A stretch of DNA of 38,989 nucleotides from Methanocellaceae archaeon UBA148 (GCA_002495885.1 DAHG01000075.1:1-38989), one strand, 5' to 3'. Counted from the first letter of the stretch, positions 10,101 to 17,986 are shown. Numbers and translations are program-made. Notes: a model not told the origin generated them from the sequence alone.

Positions 10101-10263
10101 AGATGGACAGCTAGTGGACCTCATAGATGCGTGGAGAGATTTCATATCAGAGGAAATCAGGGCGAAGAAACTTGAGCTGGGTACGGATGTACAGGTGAGG
10201 GGCGATCTGGTGAGGGAGTGGACAGTCGAAAACGTTGAGATGCGGTTTGGTATCACCAGGTAA
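7105..10263 (+). CDS. ileS: Isoleucyl-tRNA synthetase
   Basis: 1052 residues from the ATG at 7105. The frame is open to 7051, but a start there would overlap rfcS and precede the family's N-terminus. The class I HIGH motif appears as HLGT within GRIHLGTAWNK. The KMSKS loop is present exactly (DDEGRKMSKSLGN, near codon 600). The editing (CP1) domain, two Cys-rich zinc sites (HCWRC and CTCG types) and a long C-terminal anticodon and junction region are all present. It charges tRNA-Ile with isoleucine. It is functionally linked to TiaS further along the window, which creates the tRNA-Ile2 anticodon that this enzyme reads. Confidence 0.97.
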   Translation: MIREVTSRYDAQEVEKNVMEFWKSVDAYALTRSHRSQGDMFYFLDGPPYTTGRIHLGTAWNKTIKDAMLRYKSMRGFRVLDRAGWDMHGLPIEVKVEGSLGFRTKKEIEKYGIDKFIAECKRFALESKDQMTLQFKRLGAWLDWADPYMTLADEYMEAEWWTLKRAYDRGLLERGKRVVNWCPRCETAIADSEVEYWEERHPSIYVKFPLVGEDARIVIWTTTPWTIPSNQAIAVHPDFEYSKIKCKNETLIVASELVEHVLEKGGYEDYEKVGTIRGKDLVGIKYEHPLRDMVPYQQKLDHSIYAADFVTLEVSPEVENTGCVHIAPGHGLEDFLLGKEHQLPIFCPVGPDGFFTTDAGVYANKYVFDANQQVIKDLDERNALLAEGEIIHRYGHCWRCKTPIIYLATEQWFIKISELKDRMLTEISRIVWYPEWAGSARFMDWISSARDWCISRQRYWGTPLPIWMCECGSIEVIGTIKELKERANVSYVELHRPHIDAITLRCTCGKTMYRVEDVFDVWFDSAVASWANLGFPNDTEKFKKWWPADFITEGHDQTRGWFYSQLGSSMVAFEKAPYKSVLMHGFTLDDEGRKMSKSLGNVVAPEEVIEKYGADALRFYVLSANAPWEDLGFNWEEAQNVHRMLNILWNVYRFPLPYMKLDNFDPYATSFDSIKGHLRPEDKWILSRMHSLIKKVDHMMADCKLHSATRLLQKFILEDVSRWYVQLIRPRTWTEADDPNKLAAYWVLYDVISQITKLMAPFTPFITEEIYQNLVRGMDPKALLTVHMCDWPSPNEELIDVKLEANMDVARDIVEASHRARQKAKRKLRWPVKQIIISSYNEEVVNSVKNLKNVIMEQANTKEINLLNVGEEFNEISLKVIPDLSIIGPRFKGKAKEIINALNNVDGRRLKKDIEKGYQLKLPDKTVKITQDMIHFEEMVPEHIYAADFSLGKVYVDVSLTEGVRAEGCARDIVRRIQNMRKELDLDVEAEIDVFVQVGDGQLVDLIDAWRDFISEEIRAKKLELGTDVQVRGDLVREWTVENVEMRFGITR

Positions 10264-10596
10264 GGTAAAACAGGAACCAGTAGATGCACCAAGATAAGAA
10301 GTTATGAAATTTTTTCTAATGAGTTTTCGTTGATGCAGGAAACATGGAATCCCATCTCGAAAAAAAATAGCAGGATGCCATATGATCTTCTTCACGCCCG
10401 GAGGTGTCTTATATAGGGGGTGTCTCAAAAAAAGTTGGCTTAGAAATACCCAAATTAATATAAATAGCTCAGAACATTATTCACCTAAAAAATGGATAGG
10501 GCTTCGATGCCCCTTCTACACCTCAGTAGTTTTTTTTATTAACTCCGAAGAACACATTTAACTTATGTTATGCCAAAAATCCGAGTGGGATAGACG
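10264..10596. other. Gene-free interval with terminator-like and transposon-end-like sequence
   Basis: About 330 bp without a gene. It contains GGGGGTGTCTCAAAAAAAG at about 10415-10433, a string like the terminal inverted repeats of some IS elements, but no transposase or partner end is visible. A short GC hairpin and a T tract lie at 10499-10538. An AT-rich TATA-like stretch (AATATAAATAG) lies near 10457. Confidence 0.4.
10499..10538 (+). terminator. Weak hairpin plus T-tract, possible terminator
   Basis: GGGC-TTCGAT-GCCC (10499-10512) is followed, after about 17 bases, by a run of eight T at about 10530. It sits 240 bp past ileS, so it could end a long ileS transcript. The hairpin is short and the spacing to the T run is long, so this is weak. 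Confidence 0.3.
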
Positions 10597-11220
10597 ATGA
10601 AATTCGAGGAATGGGAGTCGATCTATCAGGAAATTTTGGATGAATTCGGATTTGATAGGCGCAAAGACGAAGAAGCTGCAAATTTATTGTCCAAATTAAT
10701 CGGAAATCGCTCGATTAACGTACTGGTGTTGTCCGATCTGATTTATCGACGATGCGTCACCATATGTGGGAATGCTCCTTTGTTAGATGAGGAGATTAAG
10801 GACACGGATTTGTCCGGTCGTGTAGTCATTGCTGCAGATGGTGCGACATCCGTCCTTCTGAAAAATTGCATAGTTCCAGATATCGTCGTCACAGACCTGG
10901 ATGGTTGCATGGAGGATATTATCAGCGCAGATAAACTGTGCGCAATCATAGTGGTGCACGCACATGGCGATAACATTCCTGCTATTAAGCAATACGTTCC
11001 ATCGCTGAAAAATGTCATCGGTAGCGCGCAGTCTAAGCCGATAAAAAACGTTCACAACTTTGGAGGATTTACTGACGGCGATAGATGCTTTTTTATCGCA
11101 AAAGAATTTGATGCCGATAGCATTACATTAATAGGCTTTGATTTTGAAGACCCGAACGTAAGCGATGTCAAGAAGATGAAGCTCCAATGGGCGAAAAAAT
11201 TGATCAATCTTTTTGATTAA
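10597..11220 (+). CDS. mptE: 6-hydroxymethyl-7,8-dihydropterin pyrophosphokinase, MptE type
   Basis: 207 residues of the DUF115/MptE family, close to the usual archaeal length. The core shows the family's landmarks: ADGATSVLL (about residues 79-87), PDIVVTDLDG (about 93-102), VHAHGDN (about 115-121) and FGGFTDGDRC (about 149-158). The acidic VTDLDG and HAHGDN segments are expected to bind metal and ATP. MptE transfers pyrophosphate to 6-hydroxymethyl-dihydropterin in tetrahydromethanopterin (or tetrahydrofolate) synthesis in archaea. Its presence suggests an H4MPT-based C1 metabolism. The gene converges on larE, and the two share overlapping stop codons. Confidence 0.9.
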   Translation: MKFEEWESIYQEILDEFGFDRRKDEEAANLLSKLIGNRSINVLVLSDLIYRRCVTICGNAPLLDEEIKDTDLSGRVVIAADGATSVLLKNCIVPDIVVTDLDGCMEDIISADKLCAIIVVHAHGDNIPAIKQYVPSLKNVIGSAQSKPIKNVHNFGGFTDGDRCFFIAKEFDADSITLIGFDFEDPNVSDVKKMKLQWAKKLINLFD

Positions 11221-11948
11221 CTTTCATCCCTTACACCTATGGTAACAGATTTGTACCCAAGTTGCTTGAGTCCTGAGAGCAAACCCTCTGCACCCAGCAT
11301 CTTGTCAAACTCATCTCTGGGGGCCTCTATTTTAGCTACTGGAAAGTGGTCTCTCACCCTGATCGAACCCAAACCCATCGATTTGGCGAGTCCCTCTGCT
11401 TTTTTTATCCTTTTTAATCTCTCTGGCGTAATTTCTGAATTAAAAGGAATCCTGGTAGCCAAGCAAGATTCTGAGGGTTTTCTTGCAACATTTTCATCAA
11501 TATCAGCCATTATCCTTCTTATTTCCCGTTTACCCAAGCCAAGATCTGCCAGAGGGGAAATAACGCCTTCTTCTTGTTTGGCTTTTAAACCCGGTCTATC
11601 CTTATCCAAGTCATCTGAATTGGTTCCATCCATGACAATATCATATCCCAGATTCTTTATCTCTTCGATAATCCTTTTCTTACATAGATAACATCGGTTT
11701 GGTGGATTAGCCTTCATCTCATCGTCAAGGATGCTTATGTTGAGAATTTTATGTCTAAGACCAAACTTTTCTGCAAACTCCTTGGCATCCTCTATGACGC
11801 AATTGGGAGTGAAATCTGACTTAATCGTAACAGCATCTGCGATTTCCTTGGCTGCATAAGCAACGAGAGAGCTGTCAACTCCCCCAGAATAGGCAACTGC
11901 AACCCTTTCACCCTCAAATTTTTCCATATATCTTTTTAGTCTATCCAT
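11217..11948 (-). CDS. larE: ATP-dependent sacrificial/Fe-S sulfur transferase LarE
   Basis: 243 residues from the ATG at 11948; an upstream GTG at 11957 would add three. The PP-loop SGGVDSS lies near the N-terminus (residues 24-30 counted from the GTG). In that numbering it has three conserved cysteines: C89 and C92 in NPPNRCYLCKK and C165 in PSESCLATRIP. LarE adenylates and thiolates the pyridine dicarboxylate precursor of the nickel-pincer cofactor of lactate racemase. Homologs with this three-cysteine set carry a [4Fe-4S] cluster and can act repeatedly, unlike the single-cysteine sacrificial form. No larB, larC or larA is in the window. It is divergent from the cysteine desulfurase operon, which could supply its sulfur. 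Confidence 0.9.
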   Translation of the reverse strand: MDRLKRYMEKFEGERVAVAYSGGVDSSLVAYAAKEIADAVTIKSDFTPNCVIEDAKEFAEKFGLRHKILNISILDDEMKANPPNRCYLCKKRIIEEIKNLGYDIVMDGTNSDDLDKDRPGLKAKQEEGVISPLADLGLGKREIRRIMADIDENVARKPSESCLATRIPFNSEITPERLKRIKKAEGLAKSMGLGSIRVRDHFPVAKIEAPRDEFDKMLGAEGLLSGLKQLGYKSVTIGVRDES

Positions 11949-12025
11949 GCCTTCCACACAGTTCTTTTCCTACAGATTAAATTAATAAATATCTAGTCCC
12001 ATAAGTATTTCTTTCCTTTCATGTT

Positions 12026-12050
12026 ACAACATAACATAACATAACATAAT
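12026..12050. repeat. Pentanucleotide ATAAC tandem repeat
   Basis: Five 5-bp units in a row: three exact ATAAC units (12031-12045) bracketed by ACAAC and ATAAT variants. It lies in the 166-bp gap between divergent larE and the cysteine desulfurase gene. Such a run is prone to slippage and could change promoter spacing. Confidence 0.7.
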
Positions 12051-12053
12051 AAA

Positions 12054-12089
12054 TACGTACATCTATCTACAAACCTCTAATCTACGTAC
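12054..12089. promoter_or_regulatory. Paired TACGTAC boxes upstream of the cysteine desulfurase operon
   Basis: TACGTAC occurs at 12054-12060 and again at 12083-12089, 29 bp (about three helical turns) apart. Each contains the palindrome TACGTA. The pair ends about 25 bp before the operon's first ATG. The arrangement looks like a regulator binding site, but no regulator is known for it. Confidence 0.35.
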
Positions 12090-12114
12090 GGCTGAGCGAC
12101 ATATTTGCCAGATC

Positions 12115-13332
12115 ATGAATGAAGATAACAAAAGTGTGATGTTTAGGATGAATGTGAAAAATATCAGAAAGGATTTCCCAATTTTGGACGGGGGGATGAT
12201 TTACATGGACAGCGCAGCTACAAGCTTAACGCCAGAGTCAGTTGTAGCCTCGATCCAAAGCTATTATAGGGATTATAATGCAAACGTTGGGAGGGGGGTT
12301 CACAGGCTGTCTCAGGTAGCATCGCAACTCTACGAAGAAGGGCACACAAAAATTGCTGATTTCATTAATGCCAAAGAAGAGGAGATAATCTTTACAAAGA
12401 ATACGACCGAGGGGGTAAACTTAGTCGCATCTGGGCTTGGATGGAAGAGAGGAGACAAGATTGTAACCAGCATACTGGAGCATCATTCCAATTTAATGCC
12501 ATGGCTACGGGTTAAGAAAAAATTCGGAATAAACCTAGAGATTGTCAAGCCAAAAAACGGAGTCCTACGCCCAGAGGATGTAGAAAAGGTGGTAGATGAT
12601 AAGACGAAGTTGGTTGCCCTAACACATGTTTCAAATGTTCTGGGTTTGATAACACCGATAAAAGAGATTGCAAAGGTCTGTGAGGATAATAATGCCTTGT
12701 TCTTGGTTGATGGGGCCCAATCAGTGCCACACCTACCCGTAGATGTAAAAGAACTGGGCTGCGACTTCCTAGCTTTTTCAGGGCACAAAATGCTTGGGCC
12801 TACCGGGACCGGAGTTTTGTTCATGAGAATGCCGCTTTTAGAGAGTGTCGAACCTCTCACCCTAGGAGGAGGAACAATAGATGATGTTTCCCTGGAGGGG
12901 TATAAACTAAAGGAGAATTATGAGAAATTTGAAGCTGGCACGCCGAACATAGCTGGTGGGATTGCACTTGGACGGGCTGTTGAATATTTGGAAAAGATCG
13001 GAATGAACGACATAAGAAAACATGAGGAAAAACTGACTAAAAAATTCGTCCTTGGATTAGAAGAGATAAAAAATGTAGAAATCCTTTGCCCAGACATAGA
13101 GCAACGAATAGGGGTGATTTCCTTTAACATCAAAGGCTTAAACCCCCATGATGTTGCCTTGATGCTGGATAATTTTTCAAATATAATGGTCCGATCTGGA
13201 TATCATTGCTGCATGCCCTTAATTAAATGGCTTGGTGTCAATGGAGCCGTTAGAGCATCCCTATATCTGTATAATACTGAGGAGGAGATCGAAACTTTAT
13301 TGAGAACCATTAAAGAGATTGCCAGAGGTTAG
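12115..13332 (+). CDS. Cysteine desulfurase (SufS/CsdA-like, class V aminotransferase fold)
   Basis: 405 residues, usual length. The PLP lysine is K225 in SGHKMLGPTG, preceded by the conserved LVDGAQSVPH (residues 197-206). The active-site loop RSGYHCCMP gives catalytic C365, with an unusual extra C366. It removes sulfur from cysteine as an enzyme-bound persulfide for Fe-S clusters and other thio-cofactors. It heads an operon with fdhD (5-bp gap) and nadA (4-bp overlap). This suits its chemistry, because FdhD relays a cysteine desulfurase's sulfur and NadA needs an Fe-S cluster. Starts at 12139 or 12148 are also possible and would shorten the non-conserved N-terminus. Confidence 0.93.
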   Translation: MNEDNKSVMFRMNVKNIRKDFPILDGGMIYMDSAATSLTPESVVASIQSYYRDYNANVGRGVHRLSQVASQLYEEGHTKIADFINAKEEEIIFTKNTTEGVNLVASGLGWKRGDKIVTSILEHHSNLMPWLRVKKKFGINLEIVKPKNGVLRPEDVEKVVDDKTKLVALTHVSNVLGLITPIKEIAKVCEDNNALFLVDGAQSVPHLPVDVKELGCDFLAFSGHKMLGPTGTGVLFMRMPLLESVEPLTLGGGTIDDVSLEGYKLKENYEKFEAGTPNIAGGIALGRAVEYLEKIGMNDIRKHEEKLTKKFVLGLEEIKNVEILCPDIEQRIGVISFNIKGLNPHDVALMLDNFSNIMVRSGYHCCMPLIKWLGVNGAVRASLYLYNTEEEIETLLRTIKEIARG

Positions 13333-13337
13333 CTTAG

Positions 13338-14093
13338 ATGAAAAGCGTGCTAAAAGAATATATGCGATTGGATGGGGGTCTCAAGACAAAGCTAGAGGAG
13401 GAGATAGCTAAGGAGGTCGCATTAGCGATCTTTGTAAACGGAAGGCAGTTTTCAACTGCCATGATGAGTCCTCAAATGAAAAAAGAATTCGTATTGGGTC
13501 ATCTTTTATCTGAGGGAGTTATTGAAGGTCTAGAAGACGTAGAATCCCTGAAAATCCGTGAGGATATAGCCAAGGTGATAACCAAAAATCCGATCAAAGT
13601 GTTCGCTGCAAAAAAAGTCATAGTGAGTGGTTGCGGAGGTTCTTCAGGATTTCTGGATGAGTCAAAGCTCCCAAAGGTTGACTCCAAGTTGAAATTGGAC
13701 AAAAAGGTCTTATTTGAAGGTATAAAAAAGATTTTGACATCTGACTTGCACAAAAGGACCGGCGGAACACACACCTGTGCCATTATTGAGGTTTCAAAAA
13801 CGGAGCGGAGCTTTATCTCAGAGGATATTGGCAGACACAATGCTCTGGACAAAATCATAGGACATGCACTGCTTAAAAAATACCATCTTCCAGATACCTT
13901 CGTGGTATGCACTGGAAGGATATCCTCTGAAATGGTTTTGAAATGCTCAATAGCAAAGATACCGATCATCGCCTCAAGAGGTGCTGTTACAAGTTTGGCT
14001 GTAGAAATCGCCAATAAGACAGGATTAACTGTCATTGGCTTTGTCAGAGGTCAAAGGATGAACATATACTCAAATGAACAGAGGATACTATGA
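13338..14093 (+). CDS. fdhD: Formate dehydrogenase accessory sulfurtransferase FdhD
   Basis: 251 residues, typical of FdhD. Landmarks are the cysteine loop VSGCGGSSGF (C99), TGGTHTCA (about residues 140-147), the EDIGRHNALDK motif (about 157-167), TGRISSEMVLKC and a glycine-rich C-terminal half ending FVRGQRMNIYS. FdhD carries sulfur from a cysteine desulfurase to the Mo/W-bis-pyranopterin cofactor of formate dehydrogenase. The loop here is CGGSSG with one cysteine, whereas the bacterial type usually has CGxCG, so relay would depend on C99 alone. No formate dehydrogenase gene is in the window. It sits directly between the desulfurase and nadA genes. Confidence 0.93.
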   Translation: MKSVLKEYMRLDGGLKTKLEEEIAKEVALAIFVNGRQFSTAMMSPQMKKEFVLGHLLSEGVIEGLEDVESLKIREDIAKVITKNPIKVFAAKKVIVSGCGGSSGFLDESKLPKVDSKLKLDKKVLFEGIKKILTSDLHKRTGGTHTCAIIEVSKTERSFISEDIGRHNALDKIIGHALLKKYHLPDTFVVCTGRISSEMVLKCSIAKIPIIASRGAVTSLAVEIANKTGLTVIGFVRGQRMNIYSNEQRIL

Positions 14094-15004
14094 TAAGAGT
14101 AAATACCAAAAATATCGAGAGACTAAAAGCCAGTAAAAACGCGGTTATTCTTGCTCATAACTATCAAAGACCCGAGGTTCAGGATATCGCAGACTTTGTC
14201 GGCGATTCTCTAGAATTGTCGCAGAAAGCGACAAAGACTGATGCTGATATCCTAGTGTTCTGTGGAGTGGATTTCATGGCAGAGACCGCAAGCATACTGA
14301 ATCCGAATAAAAAGGTCTTGATACCAGACCTTGGCGCTATTTGCCCGATGGCTCAGCAGCTGGAAACGGAAGACCTGTTGGTTGCTAAAAGGAAATATCC
14401 TAACGCGGAGACGGTTCTGTACATAAACACGTTGGCAGAGGATAAAGCCCATGCCGATTGTATTTGTACGTCTGCAAATGCCGCCCAGATAGTGAATTCG
14501 ATGGATTCCGATTTGATTCTGTTTGGACCTGATAACAACCTGGCACACTATGTTAGACAGAGGACGAACAAGGAGATAATTTCCATTCCGGAATATGGGT
14601 TATGCCCCACACATCATCAGATAACCGTAGCGGATTTAATGGAAGCGAGAGAGAAGCACCCAGATGCCAAATTGGTTGTCCACCCGGAATGCATACCAGA
14701 AATTCAAGAGGCGGCAGACCACATCGCCTCAACGAGTGGCATGGTCAAACATTGCAAATCATCAGCAGGAAAGGAGTTTTTGATAGGTACCGAGGTGGGG
14801 ATGTTGCACAGACTTGAAAAGGAGATTCCAGGGAAAAAATTTTACCCCCTCTCCGAATATTCAGTTTGCCCCCATATGAAAATGCACACCCTAGAAAAGG
14901 TGGAAAGAGCACTGGAGACCGAAGAGCCAGAGATAACCGTCAGAAAAGGCGTAGCAGACAAGGCCAGAAAAGCGATAGAAAGAATGCTCGAACTTTCAAG
15001 ATGA
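14090..15004 (+). CDS. nadA: Quinolinate synthase
   Basis: 304 residues, the length of archaeal NadA. The three [4Fe-4S]-ligating cysteines are C85 (GAICPM), C172 (YGLCPTHHQ) and C260 (YSVCPHMK), spaced as in the Pyrococcus enzyme. It condenses iminoaspartate with dihydroxyacetone phosphate to quinolinate, the first committed NAD precursor. The start ATGA overlaps the fdhD stop, showing translational coupling. Neither an aspartate oxidase/dehydrogenase nor nadC is nearby, so the rest of the pathway is elsewhere. Confidence 0.96.
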   Translation: MIRVNTKNIERLKASKNAVILAHNYQRPEVQDIADFVGDSLELSQKATKTDADILVFCGVDFMAETASILNPNKKVLIPDLGAICPMAQQLETEDLLVAKRKYPNAETVLYINTLAEDKAHADCICTSANAAQIVNSMDSDLILFGPDNNLAHYVRQRTNKEIISIPEYGLCPTHHQITVADLMEAREKHPDAKLVVHPECIPEIQEAADHIASTSGMVKHCKSSAGKEFLIGTEVGMLHRLEKEIPGKKFYPLSEYSVCPHMKMHTLEKVERALETEEPEITVRKGVADKARKAIERMLELSR

Positions 15005-15152
15005 AAAAAAGGTTCAACTGACCTGCTCAGACAAAGGGTGTGTCAATTAATTAATATGCCCTAAATAGGAGCTAGGTGCATATCGGTCGACAATGCTGGT
15101 TTACACTTTTCACTTCAGTCGAAATCGCATCATTTTAGAACTTTAATTGCTT

Positions 15153-15380
15153 TCAACTGATTTTATCTAATACTTCGACGAAATTTTTTCCGAGTCTGAT
15201 GCCTTTCATACCATTATTCATCATAATAACTCGTCCATTAGCACTTATCATCGCACCCCCAAATACATCCGGATGTTTTTTCTGTAGAAATTGCTCTACC
15301 CATTTTCGGCCTTCGGGCGTACTCAATCCATACTTCAGTGCAGGTGGACGTTCCTCCTCCTCTGGAATTTCTATTCTCAT
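15153..15380 (-). CDS. Small conserved-looking hypothetical protein
   Basis: 75 residues, no membrane segment. It begins with an acidic, Pro-containing stretch (EIPEEEERPP), followed by a segment with TPEGRKWVEQFLQKKHPDVF and NGRVIMMNNG. The composition is that of a real protein, and an AGGAG lies 10 bp upstream of the ATG (minus strand, 15391-15395). I do not recognise the family. It is monocistronic and converges on nadA with about 150 bp between. Confidence 0.6.
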   Translation of the reverse strand: MRIEIPEEEERPPALKYGLSTPEGRKWVEQFLQKKHPDVFGGAMISANGRVIMMNNGMKGIRLGKNFVEVLDKIS

Positions 15381-15395
15381 ACCTTTTCAACTCCT

Positions 15396-15847
15396 ATTGT
15401 CTAATCTTATCTAAATCCTAAAAATACCTGTGGTTTAAGCGAGGTTATATTGATTGGTAGGATAGATATGTGACAATCAAAATATTTAAACATTTTTCAA
15501 TCAATTTTAACGTCCAACTCTTAACAGAGCTGAATTTTAAAGTCGTGGTTTAGTCTGACTTAAACTCATCAATCTCTTGAGATTCTCCTAAAAGAAACTC
15601 GGATAAAGTATAGGGAGCGGGATTGAAATTTCAGAGCGGCATATGGAGCGATATATAATACAATACACACATCAGAAGTTGTCAAAATGTAAATGATTAA
15701 TTAGGGCAAACAATATGGCTTGTAGCTTTCTTAAGGTAGGTCAACAGATATTTATAAAAAATGTTGAGGTTTTATTTAATATAGTATCGTATCATATCCA
15801 CAAAAGTTTAGTATCCACGAACTCAACAGTCTTGCTGGAGGAGGTTT
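15396..15847. other. Gene-free interval; upstream region of the EamA gene
   Basis: About 450 bp of AT-rich sequence. A good TATA box (TTTATAAA, 15751-15758) points toward the EamA gene. A 109-codon plus-strand frame (15715-16044) overlaps the EamA gene out of frame and has no family features, so it is not called. One GGGATTGAAA string occurs near 15620 but is unrepeated, so it is not a CRISPR. Confidence 0.4.
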
Positions 15848-16720
15848 ATTACGAAAACTTATGCGTCGATCCTAATTGCAGTAATCCTATGGTCGATGTC
15901 ATTCGTGCTTACCAAGATTGGGTTAAATCAAGTAACGCCTATACATCTGGCTTCTTTGCGATTTTCCATCGCCACCATCATTTTTATGGGATATGCGCTG
16001 ATCAAGTTCGATATTCAACAGATAAAAGAGTTCGCAAAAGATAACTTCACCGACTTACTTGTATTGGGCATACTTGGCGTCACCATCCCAAACATACTGC
16101 AAAACATAGGCATGCTACACTTGACGGTTTCCGTGGCAAGCATATTGCAGAACAGCAGTCCGGCTTTTACATTTATATTGGCAGCCCTATTTCTCCGCGA
16201 ATCACTCGGCTATCGAAAGATATCCGGTTTGATGCTTTCTTTTACAGGCGTCATCATCATATCGATGAACGGCAACATTCCAACCTTCAGCAACTCAATG
16301 GCCTTTTACGGCAATTTGATGCTCATATCCACCGCGATAACCTACTCCATTTACACGGTCATCGGGAAAAAGATCGTGGAAAAAAATAGTCCGCTGCTCA
16401 TTCTGGCATTCAGCACACTCATTGGAACGATACTGTTGGATGCCATATCCGTCTTAGTAGAACCCGTGAGTTTTACATACCCGATAAACATTTGGATTAT
16501 ACTGCTCACATTAGCAATCCTTTGCACTGTTTGCGGTACCCTGCTATACTTTGAGGCGCTTAAAGAGTTGGAAGCATCCAAAACAAACGTTTTCACGTTT
16601 CTAATACCCGTCTTTGCCGTCATTCAGGCATCCGTCTTCCTCGGCGAAAGGATCCATGCCTACCAGGTAGTATGTGGCGCCTTGATATTATTCGGAATAT
16701 GGCTTGCTCAGACGGAATAG
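15848..16720 (+). CDS. EamA/DMT-superfamily permease with apparent non-ATG start
   Basis: About 290 residues with some ten hydrophobic helices in two EamA repeats, the drug/metabolite transporter layout. The substrate is unknown. The first ATG (15896) falls inside the first helix. The same frame runs open back to 15812 and upstream of the ATG encodes TKTYASILIAVILWS, which completes a typical EamA first helix. A strong ribosome site, GGAGGAGGT (15837-15845), lies just before, so translation probably begins at ATT 15848 or ACG 15851, or a base has been lost. The coordinate given is this inferred start; 15896 is the first canonical one. It is monocistronic, with a TATA box at 15751. Confidence 0.8.
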   Translation: MTKTYASILIAVILWSMSFVLTKIGLNQVTPIHLASLRFSIATIIFMGYALIKFDIQQIKEFAKDNFTDLLVLGILGVTIPNILQNIGMLHLTVSVASILQNSSPAFTFILAALFLRESLGYRKISGLMLSFTGVIIISMNGNIPTFSNSMAFYGNLMLISTAITYSIYTVIGKKIVEKNSPLLILAFSTLIGTILLDAISVLVEPVSFTYPINIWIILLTLAILCTVCGTLLYFEALKELEASKTNVFTFLIPVFAVIQASVFLGERIHAYQVVCGALILFGIWLAQTE

Positions 16721-17118
16721 TTTTAATTTTAAATTATTTTTTGATTTGAGATACTCTTTAAAAGTATTGAAACAAGACCGAAAATAAGTGAGAAGCACGC
16801 AATTAAAACCTTCCGTATAAAATAAAGTACCAAGCGACCTAACAAAAGCTGAAAGTTCATAGAAGAGAGAAGAACATTCGCTTTCATTTTTATTGGAGCG
16901 CAAATACTAAGACACTACTATAAGCAATAAAGAACTGAGCAATCAAGATTAAAAAGTCCTTTAGACGGTATTTTAAAAGGAGATGATACTCCAAAGAAGC
17001 GTCGGGAATAAACGAAATAAGTTCGGTTATTTTAAGTTATATGAAATTGCTCGCATTAAACCAAAAGGTTAACCTATAATAAAAGGCTAAGGATTATATT
17101 ATTATGAGGTAATTAAAT
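16721..17118. other. AT-rich gap before the degraded parA module
   Basis: About 400 bp with no supportable gene. It contains small inverted repeats (for example AAATAA/TTATTT near 17014-17033). At 17036-17049 it contains GTTATATGAAATTG, which nearly repeats the sequence at 18645-18658 (12 of 14 bases). The two copies bracket the parA module. Confidence 0.4.
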
Positions 17119-17986
17119 ATGGCTAAAAAGGTCTCGTTGATTAACATGAAAGGCGGTGTGGGGAAATCTACTGTGGCTGTTAACCTCGCTTGACATTTTG
17201 CTACGTGGAGGGAAAGAAACAGAAAGGTATTGTTAGTTGACCTTGATCCACAATTTAATGCGAGTATATCTTATTGGACAAATTGAATATAAGAAAATCC
17301 TTGACAATAACATCCCAACCATTTGGAATGTTTTTGAGCAATTTGAATGTTTTTGAGCAATTTACACCTTTACCAGGGATGCCAACGCCCTCACCTTTAG
17401 AGCCAACAAAAGTGATTTACAATGTTGAGAAAACCTATGGAGGAGGCTGCATAGACACCTCATCCCTTCTCGGCTAGAACTGGCTTTCTCACTAAGGAGT
17501 CCTGGGCTGCAGAAGGAACAACTCCTTGCAAAGCTCATCTCTAAAATCGAGGGGAATTATGAAATTATCATTTTGGATTGCCCACCAACAGAATCTTTGT
17601 TCACATGGGCTGCATATCTGGCGAGCGACTATATTCTTGTCCCTGTAAAGCCAGAGTACCTATCCTCGATTGGTCTTCCCTTACTCGTCAATTCAATGGA
17701 TGAATTCAGAAAGCGTTATGAGGATCACAATTTGGAACTTGCCGGAATAGTTTTTAATTTTCCTTCAGGTTACGTGCCTGAAGAAATCATATCTAAGGCA
17801 GAAGTCAAGAAAGATGCGCAGAAATACGGATGGTACGTTTTCGAAAACGAGGTCAGCTATTCACGTTCATATCCTAAGGGTGCGCGAGAAGGTAAGCCAA
17901 TTTTTAATACTTCTTATGCGCGAGGGGTTCAAGCTGATCGTTTCAGTGCGTTTGCTGAGGAATTTGCACAGAGGATAAGTCTATGA
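17119..17986 (+). pseudogene. parA: ParA/MinD-type partition ATPase, disrupted
   Basis: The ParA family is clear: KGGVGKST (residues 11-18, deviant Walker A), LLVDLDPQ, IIILDCPP (Walker B region) and a C-terminal half ending at 17986. At least four lesions break it. A TGA at 17191-17193 stands where homologs read NLAWHFA (TGG expected). A frameshift follows NAS near 17270. A 19/20-bp tandem duplication lies at 17321-17359. A further shift occurs near 17450. The remaining C-terminal 137 codons (from about 17573) are open but lack the ATPase head. A GAGGT ribosome site precedes the ATG. It overlaps the next gene by 4 bp. ParA proteins segregate plasmids, chromosomes or other cargo; this copy should be inactive. 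Confidence 0.88.

Noticed and set aside
15610..15635. GGGATTGAAA string like a CRISPR repeat end
   Set aside because: It occurs once only, with no repeat-spacer pattern.
15715..16044. 109-codon plus-strand frame overlapping the EamA gene
   Set aside because: It overlaps a clear membrane-protein gene out of frame and its product has no domain; the GGAGGAGGT site serves the EamA frame.
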